Assembly (NCBI RefSeq): GCF_017874545.1 | Contig: NZ_JAGGLT010000009.1 | Coordinates: forward strand, 1-64,000 | Length of the DNA stretch: 64,000 bases | Origin: Thermoanaerobacterium butyriciformans | Lineage (GTDB): Bacteria; Bacillota; Thermoanaerobacteria; Thermoanaerobacterales; Thermoanaerobacteraceae | Reading direction: 5' to 3' | Shown here: positions 47,042-56,428 of the stretch, in pieces | How the letters are laid out: the number at the start of each line of letters is the position of its first letter | Numbering within the stretch: position 1 is the first letter of the stretch | Program-made: the position numbers and the translations under genes | Notes under the pieces: model-generated | The model's input: only the letters and a program-made list of their open reading frames with translations | Told to the model about the DNA's origin: nothing | Database searches by the model: none

Positions 47042-48101
47042 GTTTAAAAACGTGATTTTGGCTTTGCTTATCCTAGTTTTACTGTTTTTGCTGATCTTAA
47101 TAAGCAGCAAGGTCTACAAATTTTATGTTGCAAGTAAGTTGGATCGGGAAGTTTCAAATGATAGTGATGTAATAAAAATAGGATTTTCTCTAGGTACTTT
47201 AAAAGAAGAAAGATGGGTAAAAGATCGAGACATATTCATGGCAAAAGCGAAAGAGCTTGGGGCAGAAGTGTTTGTTCAAAATGCCAATAATGACGATGAA
47301 GATCAGTTAAAGCAAGTGAAATATTTGCTGGACAAGAAAATCGATATTCTTGTCATTGTTCCAAACGATCTTAAAAAAGCTTCTGCAGCGGTAGAGATGG
47401 CTAAAAAAGCAGGTGTTAAGGTTATATCTTACGACAGGCTTGTTTTGAATTCAAACGTGGATTTATACATTTCATTTGACAATGTAAAGGTCGGAAAGTT
47501 AATGGCAGAATATCTGGTAGAAAGGTATCCAAAAGGCAACTACCTCATAATAAACGGTGCAACAAATGACAATAACACAAAGATGATTAAAGAAGGGTAT
47601 GACAGCGTATTGCTTCCCAAGGTTAAAAGCGGTGATATAAATATAATAGGAGAAGAATGGTCGCCAAACTGGATGTCAGAGTACGCATTTCAATCTACTG
47701 AAAAATATATACAAAAGAATTATAAAATAGATGCAATCATTGCTGGAGATGATGGACTTGCTAATGGCATAATCGAATCACTGTCTGAGCACAGATTAGC
47801 AGGAGAAGTTGCTGTTGTAGCTCAAGATGCAGATCTTGCTGCTTGCCAGAGGATTATAGAAGGCACTCAGCTTATGACTGTATACAAGCCTCTTGACAAG
47901 CTTGCGGGAGATGCAGCTAAATTGGCAGTGAAATTGGCAAAAGGAGAAAAGTTAAACGTCAACAATACAATTTACGATGGGAAGTACAATGTCCCATATT
48001 ACAAGCTGGAGCCAATTGCTGTTGACAAGACTAACATAGATGATACTGTGATTAAAGATGGCTTTCATAGCCGCGACGATGTGTACAGATATACTAATTG
48101 A
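47031..48101 (+). CDS. Membrane-anchored xylose-binding-protein-like sensor (XylFII-like)
   Basis: A 356-residue protein with an N-terminal hydrophobic anchor (about residues 8-27) and no lipobox, followed by a XylF-type binding domain with SLGTLKEERWVKDRD, VISYDRLVLN, DNVKVG and AQDADLAACQRI. TTG 47031 follows GGAGGGAGG by 8 bases and overlaps the regulator gene; the earlier GTG 47022 lies inside the ribosome site. It matches the XylFII type that forms a sensing complex with LytS rather than feeding an ABC importer. The lipoprotein XylF for transport is encoded next. Confidence 0.83.
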   Translation: MSVKFKNVILALLILVLLFLLILISSKVYKFYVASKLDREVSNDSDVIKIGFSLGTLKEERWVKDRDIFMAKAKELGAEVFVQNANNDDEDQLKQVKYLLDKKIDILVIVPNDLKKASAAVEMAKKAGVKVISYDRLVLNSNVDLYISFDNVKVGKLMAEYLVERYPKGNYLIINGATNDNNTKMIKEGYDSVLLPKVKSGDINIIGEEWSPNWMSEYAFQSTEKYIQKNYKIDAIIAGDDGLANGIIESLSEHRLAGEVAVVAQDADLAACQRIIEGTQLMTVYKPLDKLAGDAAKLAVKLAKGEKLNVNNTIYDGKYNVPYYKLEPIAVDKTNIDDTVIKDGFHSRDDVYRYTN

Positions 48102-48106
48102 TTTTT

Positions 48107-48133
48107 TTAAGGCTTAAAGCCTTTATTTTTTTG
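48107..48133 (+). terminator. Intrinsic terminator after the sensor operon
   Basis: AAGGCT (48109-48114), TAA, AGCCTT (48118-48123), then TATTTTTTT. Confidence 0.8.
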
Positions 48134-48153
48134 TCATAAAATAATCCAGATAA

Positions 48154-48169
48154 AATTTCAAATGAAATT
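48154..48169. promoter_or_regulatory. AT-rich palindrome upstream of xylF
   Basis: AATTTCAAATGAAATT is palindromic at 14 of 16 positions; a possible regulator site for the YesN-type protein or another factor. AraC-type regulators usually bind direct repeats, so this is weak. Confidence 0.3.
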
Positions 48170-48208
48170 ATTTAAAGCAAAAAAATACATAAAAAGAAAA
48201 ATTGGTTT

Positions 48209-48240
48209 AGAGGCGAAATAAAGATGTTTGTAGAATATAT
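48209..48240 (+). promoter_or_regulatory. Degenerate SigH-like element before xylF
   Basis: AGGCGAA (48211-48217) and GAAT (48233-48236), with a 15-base spacer ending in TTTGTA. It shares TGTAGAATATA with the 10878 element but has a poorer -35 and longer spacer. Confidence 0.35.
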
Positions 48241-48278
48241 ATAACGAAAATATAAGCAACAGAAAGGAGATAGTATTT

Positions 48279-49454
48279 ATGAAAACATTTAGGTTATGGC
48301 TTGTAGTTGCTTTGATGGTTTTTGCAACTTTTGCATTTGCAGGTTGTGGAAATAGCACAAGCTCAAGCAGCACAGGCTCAAGCAATACAAGTTCAAGTAA
48401 TACGAGTTCAAGCAATACAAGCTCAAATAGTGCAGATAAGTATTCAAATGTTGGTATAGTGCTTCCAACAAAAGCTGAATCAAGATGGCCGATGGCACAG
48501 AAGCAATTCGAACAAGTATTGCCAGGTGCTACAATTCTTTATAGTAACGGAGATACCGCTACTGAAAAGACAAACGTTGAAAGTCTTATATCTAAAGGTG
48601 TAAAGGTTCTTGTTATCGTTCCACAGGATGCAACTGCAGCAGCAGCTGAAGTAAATGAGGCTCATAGTAAAGATATCAAGGTTATTTCTTATGACAGACT
48701 TATAATGAATACACCAAATGTTGACTATTATGTAACATTTGACAGCGTAGCTGTTGGTGCAGCTCAAGCTCAATATTTAGTTGACAACGCTAAAGGTACA
48801 GGCAATCACTTGTATTTATACGCAGGTGCTCCATCAGATAACAATGCATTCTTATTCTTCCAGGGTGCTTGGAGTGTTCTTCAACCAAAGATTGCTGATG
48901 GTACATTTGTAATAGAAAATTCAAGTATTGCTGATTCATTGAAAAACACAGCAACACTAACACACAGTCAATTAGCTCAAATTATAAATCAGATTACAAC
49001 AAACTGGGATCCAGCAACTGCTAAGACATTAGCACAAGCTAACTTGGCAAAAGCAAAGGCGGATCAGAAGGGCGTTGTTTATGTTCTTGCTCCAAATGAC
49101 GATACATCACGTGCTATAACAGATACATTCAGAGCAGACAAAGATGTTACTCAGATTTACTCAACAGGTCAGGACTTTACACAGGCCTCGTTGCAGTACA
49201 TCTTAGATGGCAAACAGAGCATGACAATTTGGAAAGCAGATGCAAAACTTGTTGCTGACGTTAAAGATATAGTTGATTCTATCAACAATAATACAAAGCC
49301 ATCATGTATCGTAACAACTTACAATAATGGCAGCGCAGACGTTCCTGCAACAAAAGCTCCTTTGATTATCGTTACAAAGGACAATGCTGAAAGCGTTATT
49401 AATTCTTCAGGATTGTATAAAGTGGATAACGGTAAAGTTACTCCAGTACAATAA
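48279..49454 (+). CDS. xylF: D-xylose ABC transporter substrate-binding lipoprotein
   Basis: A 391-residue XylF. Its lipoprotein signal ends at FAFAGC and is followed by a low-complexity Ser/Thr/Asn linker (about residues 22-48) that lifts it from the membrane. The binding domain has RWPMAQKQFEQ, VISYDRLIMN, YVTFDSVAVG and APNDDTSRAI, as in ChvE/XylF proteins. AGAAAGGAG lies before the ATG. It delivers xylose, or possibly another aldose, to XylGH. Confidence 0.92.
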   Translation: MKTFRLWLVVALMVFATFAFAGCGNSTSSSSTGSSNTSSSNTSSSNTSSNSADKYSNVGIVLPTKAESRWPMAQKQFEQVLPGATILYSNGDTATEKTNVESLISKGVKVLVIVPQDATAAAAEVNEAHSKDIKVISYDRLIMNTPNVDYYVTFDSVAVGAAQAQYLVDNAKGTGNHLYLYAGAPSDNNAFLFFQGAWSVLQPKIADGTFVIENSSIADSLKNTATLTHSQLAQIINQITTNWDPATAKTLAQANLAKAKADQKGVVYVLAPNDDTSRAITDTFRADKDVTQIYSTGQDFTQASLQYILDGKQSMTIWKADAKLVADVKDIVDSINNNTKPSCIVTTYNNGSADVPATKAPLIIVTKDNAESVINSSGLYKVDNGKVTPVQ

Positions 49455-49484
49455 TCACTGTTAACTATTACGCTATACAATTTG

Positions 49485-49520
49485 GAAGGGTAGGATAAAC
49501 TTTTGCTTATCATACCCTTC
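49485..49520 (+). promoter_or_regulatory. Intercistronic stem-loop between xylF and xylG
   Basis: 49485-49498 pairs with 49507-49520 (13 of 14 positions), loop ACTTTTGC. The following sequence is only weakly T-rich, so it probably stabilises the xylF mRNA and attenuates readthrough. Confidence 0.7.
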
Positions 49521-49546
49521 GACTTTAATTTAGGAGGTGCAAACTC

Positions 49547-51073
49547 TTGAAAGATGCTGAATACATTCTTGAAATGGATAATATCGGTAAAACCTTTCCT
49601 GGCGTTAAAGCACTGGATGGCGTAAACTTCAAGGTTAAGCGAGGAGAAATTCATTGCTTGGTTGGTGAAAATGGCGCAGGAAAATCAACGTTGATGAAGA
49701 TTCTCTCCGGTGTTTACCCATCAGGTACATTTACTGGAAGAATTATTTTAAATTCTACTGAACAACATTTTAGGAGCATTGAGGATAGTGAAAAAGCAGG
49801 AATTGCCATAATACATCAGGAGCTTGCTTTAATACCGGAACTTACAATTTATGAAAACATATTTTTGGGACACGAAATCAAAAAAGGCCCGTTTATAGAT
49901 TGGAATGAAACGATTATTAAAGCCAAAGAAGTGCTTAAAAGAATTCGCGTAAATATTAATCCTGAAACTAAAGTTAAGGATGTTGGAGTTGGAGTTCAGC
50001 AGCTTGTTGAAATAGGTAAAGCCTTAAGTAAAGATGTTAAACTTTTGATATTAGACGAGCCGACAGCAGCGCTTAGTGAAGTTGATTGTGATAACTTGTT
50101 GCAAATTTTAAGAGAATTAAAGAAACAAGGCATAACCTGTATAATGATCTCGCATAAATTAAAAGAAGTTATCTCTATTGCTGATACAATCACGGTTTTA
50201 AGAGATGGAAAGACAATTACGTCAATTGATGCTACTAAGCGCAAAGTTGAGGAAAAAGAAATAATTAAGTATATGGTTGGCAGAGAGATAGAAGACATTT
50301 ATCCAAAGAGGGAAGGCGTTAAATATGGAGATGTATGCTTTGAATTGAAAAACTGGACAGCTTTTGACCCAAGTAAAGGACGTGAAATTCTCCATAATAT
50401 TAATTTTAAAGTCCACAAAGGTGAAATTGTTGGAATTGCAGGGCTTATGGGCGCAGGGCGTACCGAAATGGCTCTAAGCATTTTTGGCAATACAAAACAT
50501 TATATTATAAAAGGTGAATTATATGTTAATGGAGTCAAAAAGCATTTAAGCTCTCCTGAGAAAGCTATTAAAGAGAAAATTGTATATGTTACAGAGGATA
50601 GAAAAGGAAATGGCCTTGTATTGATTCAAGATATAAAATTTAATATACCTCTTTCCAATCTCAAACAATTGCTGAAAGGGCTTTTTATTGATCAACATGA
50701 AGAAGTAAATGCTGCCAATAAGTTCTTTAATGAGTTAAATATTAAAGCACGCTCTATCGAGCAAGTTGTTGGGACTTTGTCTGGTGGAAATCAGCAAAAG
50801 GTCTCAGTAGCGAAAGGACTTTTTACTTTGCCAGATTTGTTGATTTTGGATGAACCAACTCGAGGAATTGATGTTGGAGCCAAGTTTGAAATATACACAA
50901 TTATGAATGAACTTGTTAAGAGGGGTATGAGCATCATAATGATTTCCTCTGAGTTACCTGAAATATTGGGTATGAGCGATAGGATATATGTTATGTCTAA
51001 TGGTACTATGACCGGTGTTATAGACGCCAAGGATGCAACAGAGGAGAAAATTATGGAAATGGCTACGGCCTGA
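49547..51073 (+). CDS. xylG: Xylose ABC transporter ATP-binding protein
   Basis: A 508-residue protein with two fused ATPase domains. The first has Walker A GENGAGKST and Walker B LLILDEPTAAL. The second has GLMGAGRTE in place of a full Walker A, plus LSGGNQQK and LLILDEPTRGID. This RbsA/XylG layout is usual. The start is TTG 49547, 7 bases after AGGAGGTG. It energises import of pentose by XylF/XylH. The gap to xylH is 19 bases. Confidence 0.94.
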   Translation: MKDAEYILEMDNIGKTFPGVKALDGVNFKVKRGEIHCLVGENGAGKSTLMKILSGVYPSGTFTGRIILNSTEQHFRSIEDSEKAGIAIIHQELALIPELTIYENIFLGHEIKKGPFIDWNETIIKAKEVLKRIRVNINPETKVKDVGVGVQQLVEIGKALSKDVKLLILDEPTAALSEVDCDNLLQILRELKKQGITCIMISHKLKEVISIADTITVLRDGKTITSIDATKRKVEEKEIIKYMVGREIEDIYPKREGVKYGDVCFELKNWTAFDPSKGREILHNINFKVHKGEIVGIAGLMGAGRTEMALSIFGNTKHYIIKGELYVNGVKKHLSSPEKAIKEKIVYVTEDRKGNGLVLIQDIKFNIPLSNLKQLLKGLFIDQHEEVNAANKFFNELNIKARSIEQVVGTLSGGNQQKVSVAKGLFTLPDLLILDEPTRGIDVGAKFEIYTIMNELVKRGMSIIMISSELPEILGMSDRIYVMSNGTMTGVIDAKDATEEKIMEMATA

Positions 51074-51092
51074 TATTTTGAGGAGGGATATT

Positions 51093-52265
51093 ATGAAAGA
51101 ACTAGGTGTAATTCTTAGAAAAAACATACGTGATTATGGTATGTTTATTGCATTAGCTGTAATTTTTGTTTTATTTACTATTTTAACTAATGGTACATTT
51201 ATTTCTCCATATAATATATCAAGTTTGATAAATCAAACAGGTTATATAGCAGTATTAGCTACTGGTATGACGCTTGTCATTATTGTTCGGCAAATTGACT
51301 TGTCAGTCGGTTTCCTTTCAGGCTTTTTAGGAGCTATAGCTGCAATATTGATGATGAATTATCATGTTCCAGCTATTCTCGCAATACTTATTGTACTGGC
51401 TTTAGGTGCAGTTATTGGTTTGTTCTTTGGTGTACTGATTGCAAAGGTTGGTATACCTGCGTTTGTCGTAACTCTTGCAGGTATGATATCTTTCCATGGA
51501 TTATTGCTATTCGCTACTCAGGCAGGCGGTACAATTAACATTACTGATAAATTCTTTAATGAAATAGGTAATGGTTTTATACCAAGTTTCGGAAAAATTG
51601 GCGGATTTGCAGTGTCAACTCTTGTAATTGGTTTAATTGGTATAGTATTGTTTATTTATTTTCAGTTTAAGGCTCGGAACACAAAGAAAAAATACAATTT
51701 TGAAGTTCTGCCTATGCCTTTCTTTATTGCTAAAATCGCTTTTATTGTTGCTTTGATTGCAGCATTAATACTTGTTTTGGCGATGAATAATGGTATTTCT
51801 TGGACATTTGTTATTGTTTTTGTAGTTGTTTCTATATTTACGGTGATATTAAATAAAACAGCATTTGGGCGCCACATTTATGCTGTTGGTGGTAACCCTG
51901 AAGCAGCTGAACTTTCTGGTATCAATGTGGCAAATGTTTTAATTTACACATTTGTTATTATGGAGACTTTGACTGCACTTTCAGGAATACTTTTTGCATC
52001 AAGAATGCAAAGTGCTTCACCAACAGCAGGCACAGGTTTTGAGCTCTTGGCAATTGCCGGTGCATTCATCGGCGGATGCTCTGCAAACGGCGGTGTTGGT
52101 AAAGTTACAGGCTCATTAATAGGTTCTTTAGTTATGGTATCGCTAACCAATGGTATGGATTTAATGGGACTTGGAAGTTCTATTCAATACGTAATACAAG
52201 GTATAATACTTGTTTTAGCTGTTGTATTTGACATCCTTACACGTCGTTCTCAAGCTGTTGGCTGA
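51093..52265 (+). CDS. xylH: Xylose ABC transporter permease
   Basis: A 390-residue membrane protein with about ten hydrophobic segments, of the BPD_transp_2 family (GMTLVIIVRQIDLSVGF, FGRHIYAVGGNPEAAELSGINV). The length and the insertion between the middle spans fit XylH rather than the shorter RbsC. ATG 51093 follows GAGGAGGG; an upstream overlapping reading within xylG is not supported. It ends at a terminator, closing xylFGH. Confidence 0.94.
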   Translation: MKELGVILRKNIRDYGMFIALAVIFVLFTILTNGTFISPYNISSLINQTGYIAVLATGMTLVIIVRQIDLSVGFLSGFLGAIAAILMMNYHVPAILAILIVLALGAVIGLFFGVLIAKVGIPAFVVTLAGMISFHGLLLFATQAGGTINITDKFFNEIGNGFIPSFGKIGGFAVSTLVIGLIGIVLFIYFQFKARNTKKKYNFEVLPMPFFIAKIAFIVALIAALILVLAMNNGISWTFVIVFVVVSIFTVILNKTAFGRHIYAVGGNPEAAELSGINVANVLIYTFVIMETLTALSGILFASRMQSASPTAGTGFELLAIAGAFIGGCSANGGVGKVTGSLIGSLVMVSLTNGMDLMGLGSSIQYVIQGIILVLAVVFDILTRRSQAVG

Positions 52266-52287
52266 TTAAGGGTGTCTATAAAGGTGC

Positions 52288-52316
52288 CTGGCGGGTTTAT
52301 CCCGCTTTTTTATTTT
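52288..52316 (+). terminator. Intrinsic terminator after xylH
   Basis: GCGGG (52291-52295), TTTAT loop, CCCGC (52301-52305), then TTTTTTATTTT. Confidence 0.85.
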
Positions 52317-52395
52317 GCAGATATTATGATGCTTTAAATTGATGAAATTGTGTTATAATTGAATCAAGAGTTTTTATTGAAAGTGGGGGAGTATA

Positions 52396-53565
52396 GTGAA
52401 CTACGAAGATAGAGTGGCAAAGCGTGCAAAATCTATAGAGATATCTACAATAAGGTATTTTTTTAATATGGTAAAAGATGTGCCAGATGCCATATCGCTG
52501 ACGATTGGAGAGCCTGATTTCGTCACACCAAAGCACATAATCGATGCAGCGTATGCCTCATTATTAGAAGGCAAAACAGGATATACGGTAAATGCCGGGC
52601 TTATAGAATTGCGGCAAGAGATATCAAAATATCTCAAAAGAAGTTGCGATGTAGAGTATAAGCCTGACGGTGAGATACTCGTCACAATCGGTGCGACGGA
52701 GGCTATTTACATAGCACTGAATACTCTTGTGGAAGATGGAGACGAAGTATTGATACCGGAGCCGTCATTTGTGGCTTACGATCCGTGTACGAAATTGGCT
52801 GGTGGCAAATCTGTTTTTGTCCCTACATATGAAAAAGATAACTTTGTCTTAAAAGCAGATGTATTAGAAAAGTATGTGACAGATAGATCGAAAGTTTTGA
52901 TTTTGCCATATCCCAATAATCCAACAGGAGCTGTCATGCCTTATGAGGAAATGGTGAAATTGGCTGAGGTAGTATTAAAGTATGATTTGCTGGTTGTGAC
53001 GGATGAGATATACTCTGAACTGGTTTACGATGGCTTTAAGCATGTAAGTTTTGCATCACTGCCTGGAATGTGGAAAAGGACTGTTTTGATAAATGGTTTT
53101 TCTAAGTCTTATGCCATGACAGGATGGAGGCTGGGCTATATAGCCGCACCGGAGTATTTTGTAAAGCACATGACGAAGATACACCAGTACGATGTAACAT
53201 CAGCATCAACACAGTCGCAATACGCAGGATTAGAAGCCATGAAAAATGGTGGAAATGACATCAAATTTATGAGGGAAAAATATGATGAAAGAAGGAAGTT
53301 TTTATATGACAGCTTAATTGATATGGGGTTTGAATGTTTCGAACCTAAAGGCGCATTTTACATATTTCCATCAATCAAGAAGACAGGACTTACATCGGCA
53401 GAATTTGCAAAACGGCTTTTATACGAGGCAAAAGTTGCAGTTGTTCCTGGCAGCGCCTTTGGAGAGCATGGAGAAGGTCATGTAAGGATGGCATATGCCA
53501 CATCAATGGATAATCTAAAGGAGTCGGTAAAAAGGATGGAAAAATTTTTGCGAAATTTTAAATAG
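52396..53565 (+). CDS. Class I pyridoxal-phosphate aminotransferase
   Basis: A 389-residue fold-type I aminotransferase: LTIGEPDF substrate-loop region, LPYPNNPTGAVM, the Asp-Tyr pair in VVTDEIYSELVYDG, and the cofactor Lys in NGFSKSYAMTGWRLGY (about residue 235). It probably transfers the amino group of aspartate or aromatic amino acids to 2-oxoglutarate. GTG 52396 follows GGGGGA. It is a single-gene unit; a -10-like TATAAT lies at 52354-52359. Exact amino acid specificity is not readable. Confidence 0.9.
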   Translation: MNYEDRVAKRAKSIEISTIRYFFNMVKDVPDAISLTIGEPDFVTPKHIIDAAYASLLEGKTGYTVNAGLIELRQEISKYLKRSCDVEYKPDGEILVTIGATEAIYIALNTLVEDGDEVLIPEPSFVAYDPCTKLAGGKSVFVPTYEKDNFVLKADVLEKYVTDRSKVLILPYPNNPTGAVMPYEEMVKLAEVVLKYDLLVVTDEIYSELVYDGFKHVSFASLPGMWKRTVLINGFSKSYAMTGWRLGYIAAPEYFVKHMTKIHQYDVTSASTQSQYAGLEAMKNGGNDIKFMREKYDERRKFLYDSLIDMGFECFEPKGAFYIFPSIKKTGLTSAEFAKRLLYEAKVAVVPGSAFGEHGEGHVRMAYATSMDNLKESVKRMEKFLRNFK

Positions 53566-53572
53566 GAGTAAC

Positions 53573-53608
53573 ACATGGAACAGTAAATATAAGTTCCATG
53601 TTTTTTTA
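53573..53608 (+). terminator. Intrinsic terminator after the aminotransferase
   Basis: ACATGGAAC (53573-53581) pairs with GTTCCATGT (53593-53601), followed by TTTTTT. Confidence 0.92.
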
Positions 53609-53662
53609 TATATTTTAATTATTTTTTAATAATTTCGACATTTGCCTGAAAATAAAATATGA

Positions 53663-53683
53663 TATAATATGTTATGGTATAAT
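53663..53683 (+). promoter_or_regulatory. Overlapping -10 boxes for the penicillin-binding protein gene
   Basis: TATAAT at 53663-53668 and an extended -10 TGGTATAAT ending at 53683. A weak TTTGCC at 53641-53646 could serve as -35 for the first. Confidence 0.5.
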
Positions 53684-53714
53684 ATTTGTATTAAAATTTT
53701 TGAGGGGATATGTT

Positions 53715-56285
53715 ATGGAGAATAATACACAACTTAGGCGAAGTGATAGAAATAAAAAGAAAAAAAATAAGAGCGCTTTAAAGAAGATCCTCAATGTTGT
53801 GTTGTGGGGTGTATTGATATTAATTTTGGCAGGTATTGGCGCTGCAGGTGGCAAGGTGTTGGCTATAATTAAAAATACGCCGCCATTATCGCAAGATGCA
53901 TTGACAAAGATGAAACAGTCATCGATAGTTTACGTAAAAAACAGCAATGGAAGCTGGAGCCAAGCGGCTATTTTACATGGTTCTGACAATAGACTTTGGG
54001 TATCAATAGATAAAATACCAAAGAATTTGCAAAATGCTGTTGTTGCTATAGAAGATCAGAGATTCTACAAGAACAATTTAGGCATTGATCCTAAGAGAAT
54101 AGTAGGTGCATTGGTTGCGGACATAAAGGCTGGCGGGAAACCTATAGAAGGTGCAAGTACCATAACACAGCAGCTTGTCAAAAATACGATGCTTACAGAT
54201 GAGAAGACATTGACGAGAAAGATTCAAGAGGCTGTATTGGCTTGGCAACTTGAACAGAAGTATACAAAGAAGCAGATACTGGAAGCATACCTTAATACAA
54301 TTTATTTAGGTGGTCCACATATAAATGCATATGGGGTTCAAGCAGCTGCGCTTCAGTATTTTGGCAAAGATGTAAGTCAGTTAGATCTTGCAGAATGTGC
54401 TATGATTGCCGGAATTACTAATAATCCATCCATGTATTCACCTGATTCAAATGTGGAAAAAGCTACAGAGAGGCAGCACCTTGTTTTAAGTGAGATGCTG
54501 AAACAAGGCTTTATTACTCAAGAACAGTACAATTCCGCTATTAATGAAAAGCTTAATTTTGTTTTCAAGAATCTCAATTTGTCTACGTACAGCCATGGAT
54601 ACTTTATAGATCAGGTCATAAATGATGCTACTGATGCACTTGTAAAGAAACTTGGCATAACTAAATCTGAAGCCTTGAATAAAATATACAATGGTGGGCT
54701 TAGGATATATTCTACAATGGATCCAAACATACAGACAATAATGGAAAATGCCTTTAAAAATCCAAAATTGTTTCCTGTTGATCCGACGTCAAAAGAATCT
54801 GTGCAGGGTGCAATGGTTGTAATAGATTGGAAGACTGGCGAGATAAAGGGTATAGTAGGTGGAAGAAACACAAATGATTTCAAATATGTTACAAGAGGTA
54901 TAAGTTTTGCCGATTCAAAAAGACAACCGGGATCATCTATAAAGCCTTTGACTGTTTATGGACCAGCACTTCAAAGCGGCCTTACTGCTGCGACAGTTGT
55001 GGATGATGTTCCTACGACATTTACACTTCCTGGTGCAAAGCCATATACACCTCACAACTATGAAAGCAATTATTACCATGGATTGGTGACTCTGAGGGAA
55101 GCTATAACAGATTCTTTGAATGTGCCTGCTGTGCAGGTCGTAAATAAAATAGGCATCAATGTATCGGCGACCTATGGAAAGAAATTTGGGCTTGATATAA
55201 CTAAAGATGATATGTATTTGCCAGCATTAGCGTTAGGTGGTTTGAGCCATGGGATAACACCCATTCAGGAAGCTGCTGCTTATGGTGCTATTGCTAACAA
55301 AGGCATGTATATAAGCCCTATTACTTTTACAAAGATTGAAGATTCAACTGGGAAAGTATTGGTTGACAATAAACCTGAGGAACATGTGGTGCTGAGTGAG
55401 CAGAATGCATATATATTGAGAAGCATGATGATGGATGTTGTAAATCACGGTACAGGTACGGCAGCAAGGCTGTCAAACATGGACGTGGCCGGAAAGACTG
55501 GCACGTCTGAAAATTCAGGCAATATATGGTTCTCAGGTTTCACACCATATTATGTTGGAACAGTGTGGATGGGGTATCCATCATCAAATAATGCTGTTAA
55601 AAATTATGGTGTACCACAGGTTGGCGGAACATTTCCGGCAAAGATGTGGAAGACAGTAATGTCTGAGATACATCAGAATCTTCCAGCTAAGCGCTTTACT
55701 GATAAACCATCTGGAATAGTGTATGAAACAGTCTGCAAAGATTCAGGAGAATTGCCTACTGATTTATGTAAACAAGATCCAAGAGGAGACAGAACATATA
55801 CTGAAATGTTTGCTGTAGGTACACAGCCGACAGAATATTGCACAGTTCATGTATCTGCAAAGATAAATACTCTGACTGGGAAATTGGCATCTGAATGGAC
55901 GCTGCCATTCCTTGTAAAAGAAGAAGTGTTTATAAATCCACCAGGAAGAACAGCAAAGCAAAATGCATACGCTGCTGACGGAAAATATGTTGTGCCGACA
56001 GAAGTAGATACAGAAAATCAAATTCAGCCAGGGGATAATCAGAGTGGAAATACTGATCAAAACGGCGATGCAACAAATAGTGACAGCAGCAATACTGCCC
56101 CAGTAAATGGTACAGAGCCCGGAACGACAACTGATAATGGAGGGCAAAGTGGCACCTCAACTACTGATGAGCAAAACAACATCAGTGGAACAAATGGTAA
56201 TCAGACTAGCAGCAGCGGGCAAAATAATTCTGCAACTAATCAAAAGGGAGTTGGGAAGATAATAAACTCAATACTTGGACGCTAA
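53715..56285 (+). CDS. Class A penicillin-binding protein (PBP1A type)
   Basis: A bifunctional peptidoglycan synthase of 856 residues. A short basic cytoplasmic tail and membrane anchor (about residues 28-50) precede the GT51 transglycosylase domain (EDQRFYKNNLGID with the catalytic Glu, about residues 110-290). The transpeptidase domain has SSIK (active Ser), SLN and KTGT. A Gly/Asn/Gln/Ser/Thr-rich disordered tail fills the last ~95 residues. GAGGGGA supports ATG 53715 over TTG 53700. It builds and crosslinks cell wall outside the membrane. Confidence 0.94.
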   Translation: MENNTQLRRSDRNKKKKNKSALKKILNVVLWGVLILILAGIGAAGGKVLAIIKNTPPLSQDALTKMKQSSIVYVKNSNGSWSQAAILHGSDNRLWVSIDKIPKNLQNAVVAIEDQRFYKNNLGIDPKRIVGALVADIKAGGKPIEGASTITQQLVKNTMLTDEKTLTRKIQEAVLAWQLEQKYTKKQILEAYLNTIYLGGPHINAYGVQAAALQYFGKDVSQLDLAECAMIAGITNNPSMYSPDSNVEKATERQHLVLSEMLKQGFITQEQYNSAINEKLNFVFKNLNLSTYSHGYFIDQVINDATDALVKKLGITKSEALNKIYNGGLRIYSTMDPNIQTIMENAFKNPKLFPVDPTSKESVQGAMVVIDWKTGEIKGIVGGRNTNDFKYVTRGISFADSKRQPGSSIKPLTVYGPALQSGLTAATVVDDVPTTFTLPGAKPYTPHNYESNYYHGLVTLREAITDSLNVPAVQVVNKIGINVSATYGKKFGLDITKDDMYLPALALGGLSHGITPIQEAAAYGAIANKGMYISPITFTKIEDSTGKVLVDNKPEEHVVLSEQNAYILRSMMMDVVNHGTGTAARLSNMDVAGKTGTSENSGNIWFSGFTPYYVGTVWMGYPSSNNAVKNYGVPQVGGTFPAKMWKTVMSEIHQNLPAKRFTDKPSGIVYETVCKDSGELPTDLCKQDPRGDRTYTEMFAVGTQPTEYCTVHVSAKINTLTGKLASEWTLPFLVKEEVFINPPGRTAKQNAYAADGKYVVPTEVDTENQIQPGDNQSGNTDQNGDATNSDSSNTAPVNGTEPGTTTDNGGQSGTSTTDEQNNISGTNGNQTSSSGQNNSATNQKGVGKIINSILGR

Positions 56286-56289
56286 ATAA

Positions 56290-56324
56290 AAAGATGGCTA
56301 TGGGTTATGTAGCCGTCTTTTTTT
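56290..56324 (+). terminator. Intrinsic terminator after the PBP gene
   Basis: AAGATGGCTA (56291-56300) pairs with TAGCCGTCTT (56310-56319) with one G-U pair, followed by a T-run to 56324. Confidence 0.88.
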
Positions 56325-56377
56325 ACGTATACGATTTTTATTATTGCGTATAATGGAGTAAGATTAGAAAAAATTAT

Positions 56378-56411
56378 TGAAGGAATATTGGCATTCTTGT
56401 AGAAATATATA
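56378..56411 (+). promoter_or_regulatory. SigH-like element before the M28 peptidase gene
   Basis: AGGAATA (56381-56387), 14 bases, GAAA (56402-56405) with the flanking TTGTAGAAATATATAA. The -10 departs by one base from the other copies. Confidence 0.4.
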
Positions 56412-56428
56412 AGCAGGGGGCGTATATT

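Noticed and set aside
48360-48430. Short tandem repeats in xylF as a CRISPR or mobile repeat
   Set aside because: They encode the low-complexity Ser/Asn/Thr linker after the lipobox and stay in frame.
51033-51092. In-frame extension of xylH into xylG
   Set aside because: ATG 51093 has a strong GAGGAGGG site, and the extra residues are not hydrophobic or family-like.
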